The translations under genes were made by a program, and so were the position numbers. 23,390 nucleotides of DNA from positions 1-23,390 of IMG/VR virus record IMGVR_UViG_3300023170_000178; one strand, 5' to 3'. This DNA comes from a virus. Below, piece by piece: positions 21,637 through 23,390 of this stretch. The notes under the pieces are model-generated. The model worked only from the letters and a program-made list of their open reading frames with translations, had not been told where the DNA came from and ran no database searches. Every line of letters starts with the position of its first letter. Position 1 is the stretch's first letter.

Positions 21637-22073
21637 TGGTCCTTACCAAACCACAAGAAACGTTTGTGATTCTCTGGAACGATACGAACCAAGGCCACTG
21701 CCAGAATCCCGTTTTCAAACTTCACTTCCTTGACTTCCACATCATCGGAAAGAGTCCAGGTGCGAGTGAAGGAACGAGCAGCGAGACCACGGTGGACATA
21801 TTCACGTTGGTCAGTGTCTGCTTTTGCTGCTTCGACAACGAGTTGACTGTTTTCAGTGTAAACCTTTACTTCGTCCTCTGCGAACCCTGCGAGGGCAAGT
21901 TCCAGACTGAAGGTGTTCTCATCCACCTTAACGAGGTTGTAAGGGGGATAGTTGACATCTTGCTGAATCGTGTTAAACGAATCAAAGAATTTGTCAAGAC
22001 CAATCGAGTAACGATCAATGTCCTTCAGGAAGGTGTTGATGTCACCAGAACGGTATCGTGCGAGGTTTCCCAT
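21633..22073 (-). CDS. hsp20: Small heat shock protein Hsp20 (alpha-crystallin domain)
   Basis: This 146-aa ATP-independent holdase is carried by nearly all T4-like marine cyanophages. An N-terminal extension (1-45) includes FLKDIDRYSIGLDKFFD. The alpha-crystallin domain runs at about 47-135: YNLVKVDENTFSLELALAGF, DEVKVYTENSQLVVEA, the loop REYVHRGLAARSFTRTWTL, and the conserved A/G-x-L motif FENGILAVALVRIVPE. The C-terminal IxI oligomerisation motif is not evident in the short end FLWFGKDQ. The ribosome site AAGGAG lies 7 nt from the ATG. It has a probable TATAAT promoter and a hairpin in its leader, and it is followed by a strong terminator. Its likely role is to protect phage or host proteins under infection stress or aid scaffold folding, but this is not proven. 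Confidence 0.95.
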   Translation of the reverse strand: MGNLARYRSGDINTFLKDIDRYSIGLDKFFDSFNTIQQDVNYPPYNLVKVDENTFSLELALAGFAEDEVKVYTENSQLVVEAAKADTDQREYVHRGLAARSFTRTWTLSDDVEVKEVKFENGILAVALVRIVPENHKRFLWFGKDQ

Positions 22074-22101
22074 TGGGTTTCTCCTTTTTAAGCGAGTGTA
22101 A

Positions 22102-22128
22102 ATTGTGAACCCTTTCGGCGCTCACAAT
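22102..22128 (-). repeat. Inverted repeat in the hsp20 leader
   Basis: On the minus strand ATTGTGA, 13-nt loop GCGCCGAAAGGGT, TCACAAT forms a perfect 7-bp hairpin in the 5' leader of hsp20. An outer imperfect pair, CGAGTAAA (22149-22142) with TTTACACTCG (22102-22093), encloses it and the -10 box. It could be an operator palindrome or an mRNA 5' structure. Confidence 0.6.
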
Positions 22129-22131
22129 GTA

Positions 22132-22137
22132 ATTATA
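22132..22137 (-). promoter_or_regulatory. Probable -10 box TATAAT for hsp20
   Basis: The minus strand carries a perfect TATAAT in the regA-hsp20 gap, about 60 nt before the hsp20 ATG. No good -35 element is seen at 16-18 nt (CTTCCT or TTCCTT). T4-type phages may use activators in that case. A start about 6-7 nt downstream would place the hairpin at the 5' end of the mRNA. Confidence 0.5.
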
Positions 22138-22171
22138 AGACTTTACTCGAAAAAAGGAAGGTGGAAAACCG

Positions 22172-22609
22172 TCAATTCTCTTCGGTTTTTACCTTACGAG
22201 CACCAATGTTATATTTCTGCTCCAGAGTCCACTCGTTCTTATCACGATAAGGGAGAACCTTGATCTGATTCAGTGGAGCAATGTCCATAATGCTGTCTTC
22301 CTTAACAACAGAAATCAGTCCCCAGTCAACCAAGAGACGGGTGATCCTGTTGCGGCGCTGCACATCATTAACTGTGATGTTAGCATACTTTCCATCAAGG
22401 GCAAACAGTTCCTTGAAGTGAACAATATAATACTTACCCTGTTTGTGCAGGATGTGACAGGACTGGTACAGCTTCTTTTCCTTGCGAGAAGCGACACCAA
22501 TTCTTGTCAGAGTCTCTCTTACCTTCAGGAAATCGTCAGGTTCATTTAATACCACCTCAATCATCTGGTCTTGCGACCAGTTTACTTGTGGCTCAATAGT
22601 TTGAGTCAT
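22172..22609 (-). CDS. regA: Translational repressor RegA
   Basis: RegA binds ribosome-binding sites of many early phage mRNAs and blocks their translation, tuning replisome protein levels. The protein is 145 aa. The core MIEVVLNEPDDFLKVRETLT, then YQSCHILHKQGKYYIVHFKE and LLVDWGLISVV, match T4 RegA closely (T4: MIEITLKKPEDFLKVKETLT). A 15-residue N-terminal extension precedes the T4 start point. I kept the ATG at 22609 because it overlaps the gp62 stop by 4 nt (ATGA) in coupled fashion; an internal ATG at 22564 is the alternative. Gene order gp62-regA matches T4 (44-62-regA-43), although here hsp20 and two Sm-like genes sit between regA and gp43. Confidence 0.96.
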   Translation of the reverse strand: MTQTIEPQVNWSQDQMIEVVLNEPDDFLKVRETLTRIGVASRKEKKLYQSCHILHKQGKYYIVHFKELFALDGKYANITVNDVQRRNRITRLLVDWGLISVVKEDSIMDIAPLNQIKVLPYRDKNEWTLEQKYNIGARKVKTEEN

Positions 22610-22986
22610 TTTTTACCGCCAGTGTCAAGTCGTTGTTTAATAAATTCGATTTGCTCAGGTGACAAAAGTTTCAGTGCTTGAGATGCTTTCTCGTTACTAT
22701 AACCATAATAACGTTTCACATAATCAAGATCCGAGATCTTGTCTTTACGAAGCCAAGGAGAGAATCTCTTCCTTTTTCTCAAACTATTTAGATAAAATTC
22801 ATATTGCATGTCTTTATCAAGAAATGCGTACTTGTTCATCTCGTTGGCAAGTAAGACGCAATCCAAGTGACCAGACAAACAACGATTGATAATAAAAGGA
22901 GGATAATCCTTGGCGAGAGAAGAATCCTCCTCAAGCAGATTCTGCTTGGTGAAGTTGATTGAGTTCAACCAGTCCTTAAGTTCCAT
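22606..22986 (-). CDS. gp62: Clamp loader small subunit gp62
   Basis: The gp62 subunit joins four gp44 ATPase subunits to load the sliding clamp gp45 on primer-template DNA. The protein is 126 aa from ATG at 22986 (MELKDWLNSINFTKQNLLEE); an upstream ATG at 23019 would add 11 residues but increases overlap with the preceding gene to 44 nt and has no better ribosome site. Family features are the conserved YPPFIINRCLSGHLDCVLLANEMN segment and the FSPWLRK / VKRYYGYSNEKASQAL pair typical of cyanophage gp62. It is shorter than T4 gp62 (187 aa), as in cyanophages. gp44 and gp45 are expected beyond the right edge. The stop is joined to regA by ATGA. Confidence 0.9.
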   Translation of the reverse strand: MELKDWLNSINFTKQNLLEEDSSLAKDYPPFIINRCLSGHLDCVLLANEMNKYAFLDKDMQYEFYLNSLRKRKRFSPWLRKDKISDLDYVKRYYGYSNEKASQALKLLSPEQIEFIKQRLDTGGKK

Positions 22987-23173
22987 AACCGTCGTTGGTG
23001 AGTTTTTCAATGTATTCATAAATCAGTTTCCACCCAAACTCGTAGGTGTCCCCGTGCTCATCCTGCAGATAAAAAGGAATGTCGGGGTGAAGGCGCTTTG
23101 CACGGTAATAATGATTGACTACATTATAGTCATCATCAATGCACCTTTCAATCTCCAGTTGATCAACCGCCAT
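22976..23173 (-). CDS. Small acidic protein upstream of gp62, unknown function
   Basis: This 65-aa protein starts from ATG at 23173 (MAVDQLEIERCIDDDYNVVN); a TTG one codon earlier is possible. It is acidic and aromatic-rich, with IPFYLQDEHGDTYEFGWKLI as a probable beta-strand part and a final helix YEYIEKLTNDGYGT. No family is recognised. It overlaps the glycine-zipper gene by 11 nt and the gp62 start by 11 nt, so all three are probably on one transcript. Its placement between a membrane-type protein and gp62 gives no clear hint of role. Confidence 0.7.
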   Translation of the reverse strand: MAVDQLEIERCIDDDYNVVNHYYRAKRLHPDIPFYLQDEHGDTYEFGWKLIYEYIEKLTNDGYGT

Positions 23174-23390
23174 CAATCTGACATCCCACCATTGAACCTG
23201 CTACGATGCCTGTGGGTATTGCCCACCAACGACCATCACCACGAGATACAGCAGCACCAATGCCGCCGCCAGCAATGCCGCCAAGAATACTTCCTTCAAT
23301 ACACGAGTTGTCGTCAACGTTCTCTGCTCGTTGCTGAGGGACTGGGGTGGTTGCAGAAGGTGCTGGAGTGTTACCACAAGGAACAGCGAC
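23163..23390 (-). CDS. Glycine-zipper protein, C-terminal part (runs off right edge)
   Basis: The open frame is read through the window edge; only the last 75 residues are present, so the start is outside. It has a Pro/Thr-rich linker (GNTPAPSATTPVPQQRAEN), then a Gly-rich zipper: SILGGIAGGGIGAAVSRGDG and AIPTGIVAGSMVGCQIDGG. Two short hydrophobic helices with GxxxG spacing, joined by a turn, fit glycine-zipper 2TM proteins (17-kDa-antigen or Rcs-type outer-membrane lipoproteins). Whether an N-terminal signal peptide or lipobox exists cannot be seen. In cyanophages small membrane-type proteins near the replication genes are common, but a role is unknown. It is co-transcribed with the 65-aa gene, which it overlaps by 11 nt. 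Confidence 0.7.
   Translation of the reverse strand, partial: VAVPCGNTPAPSATTPVPQQRAENVDDNSCIEGSILGGIAGGGIGAAVSRGDGRWWAIPTGIVAGSMVGCQIDGG

Noticed and set aside
22165-22189. Possible terminator hairpin at the regA stop (AAAACCG / CGGTTTT)
   Set aside because: Only 7 weak pairs with an 11-nt loop, and the T-run comes about 10 nt later, so poor as an intrinsic terminator.
22785-22791. CTAAATA box on the minus strand inside gp62
   Set aside because: About 176 nt from the regA start and inside conserved coding sequence; other late boxes lie 22-42 nt from a start.

Overview
The window looks like part of a T4-like (Tevenvirinae-type) cyanomyovirus genome, probably infecting marine Synechococcus or Prochlorococcus. 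The basis is a string of T4 core replication genes (gp61 primase, gp41 helicase, UvsX, gp43 polymerase, RegA, gp62 clamp loader) together with NrdA/NrdB, MazG and a phage Hsp20. That combination is typical of marine cyanophages. All supported genes lie on the minus strand, so transcription runs from high to low coordinates. Coding density is very high, with many 1-nt (TGATG/TAATG) and 4-nt (ATGA/GTGA) stop/start overlaps. I see no tRNA, insertion sequence, CRISPR array or attachment site, and no gene-free stretch longer than about 100 bp.

In order of transcription: (1) 23390-21633 holds a truncated glycine-zipper protein, a small unknown gene, gp62, regA and hsp20. It ends in a strong intrinsic terminator at 21569-21609. 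(2) 21537-15840 holds two small tandem proteins that look like Sm-fold paralogues, then DNA polymerase gp43 (GTG start), UvsX, helicase gp41, a small unknown gene and MazG. (3) 15433-14598 holds four small unknown genes. (4) 14568-4744 is a late-type block marked by T4-like late promoters (TATAAATA/CTAAATA) 22-40 nt upstream of five genes. It encodes probable virion or internal head proteins of 356, 303, 757, 414 and 548 aa, a sigma-70 family factor, an adenine-type DNA methyltransferase, three short proteins and a probable virion surface protein. (5) 4738-1 returns to small unknown genes, primase gp61, nrdA and the start of nrdB.

The most interesting region is the late block. Four of its long proteins carry a short N-terminal helix followed by an h-x-E site resembling the T4 gp21 prohead protease consensus. 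Two of them (414 and 757 aa) then share a small 'GxxYxDxxG' module but continue into unrelated enzyme-like domains: a nucleotidyltransferase fold with a GHKR/SASKMR pair, and an HNH-like nuclease after a long acidic region. The adjacent 303-aa protein has a possible PD-(D/E)xK core, and a DNA methyltransferase and a bacterial-type sigma factor sit in the same run. I infer a modular set of head-packaged proteins that may be injected with the DNA. This comes from reading the sequence and has not been tested.

Functionally, NrdA/B supplies dNTPs. Gp43, gp62, gp41, gp61 and UvsX form most of a T4-type replisome and recombination system, and RegA would set translation of those early mRNAs. Two Sm-like proteins and MazG may add RNA-level and nucleotide-level control. 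The late block supplies virion components under late promoters.
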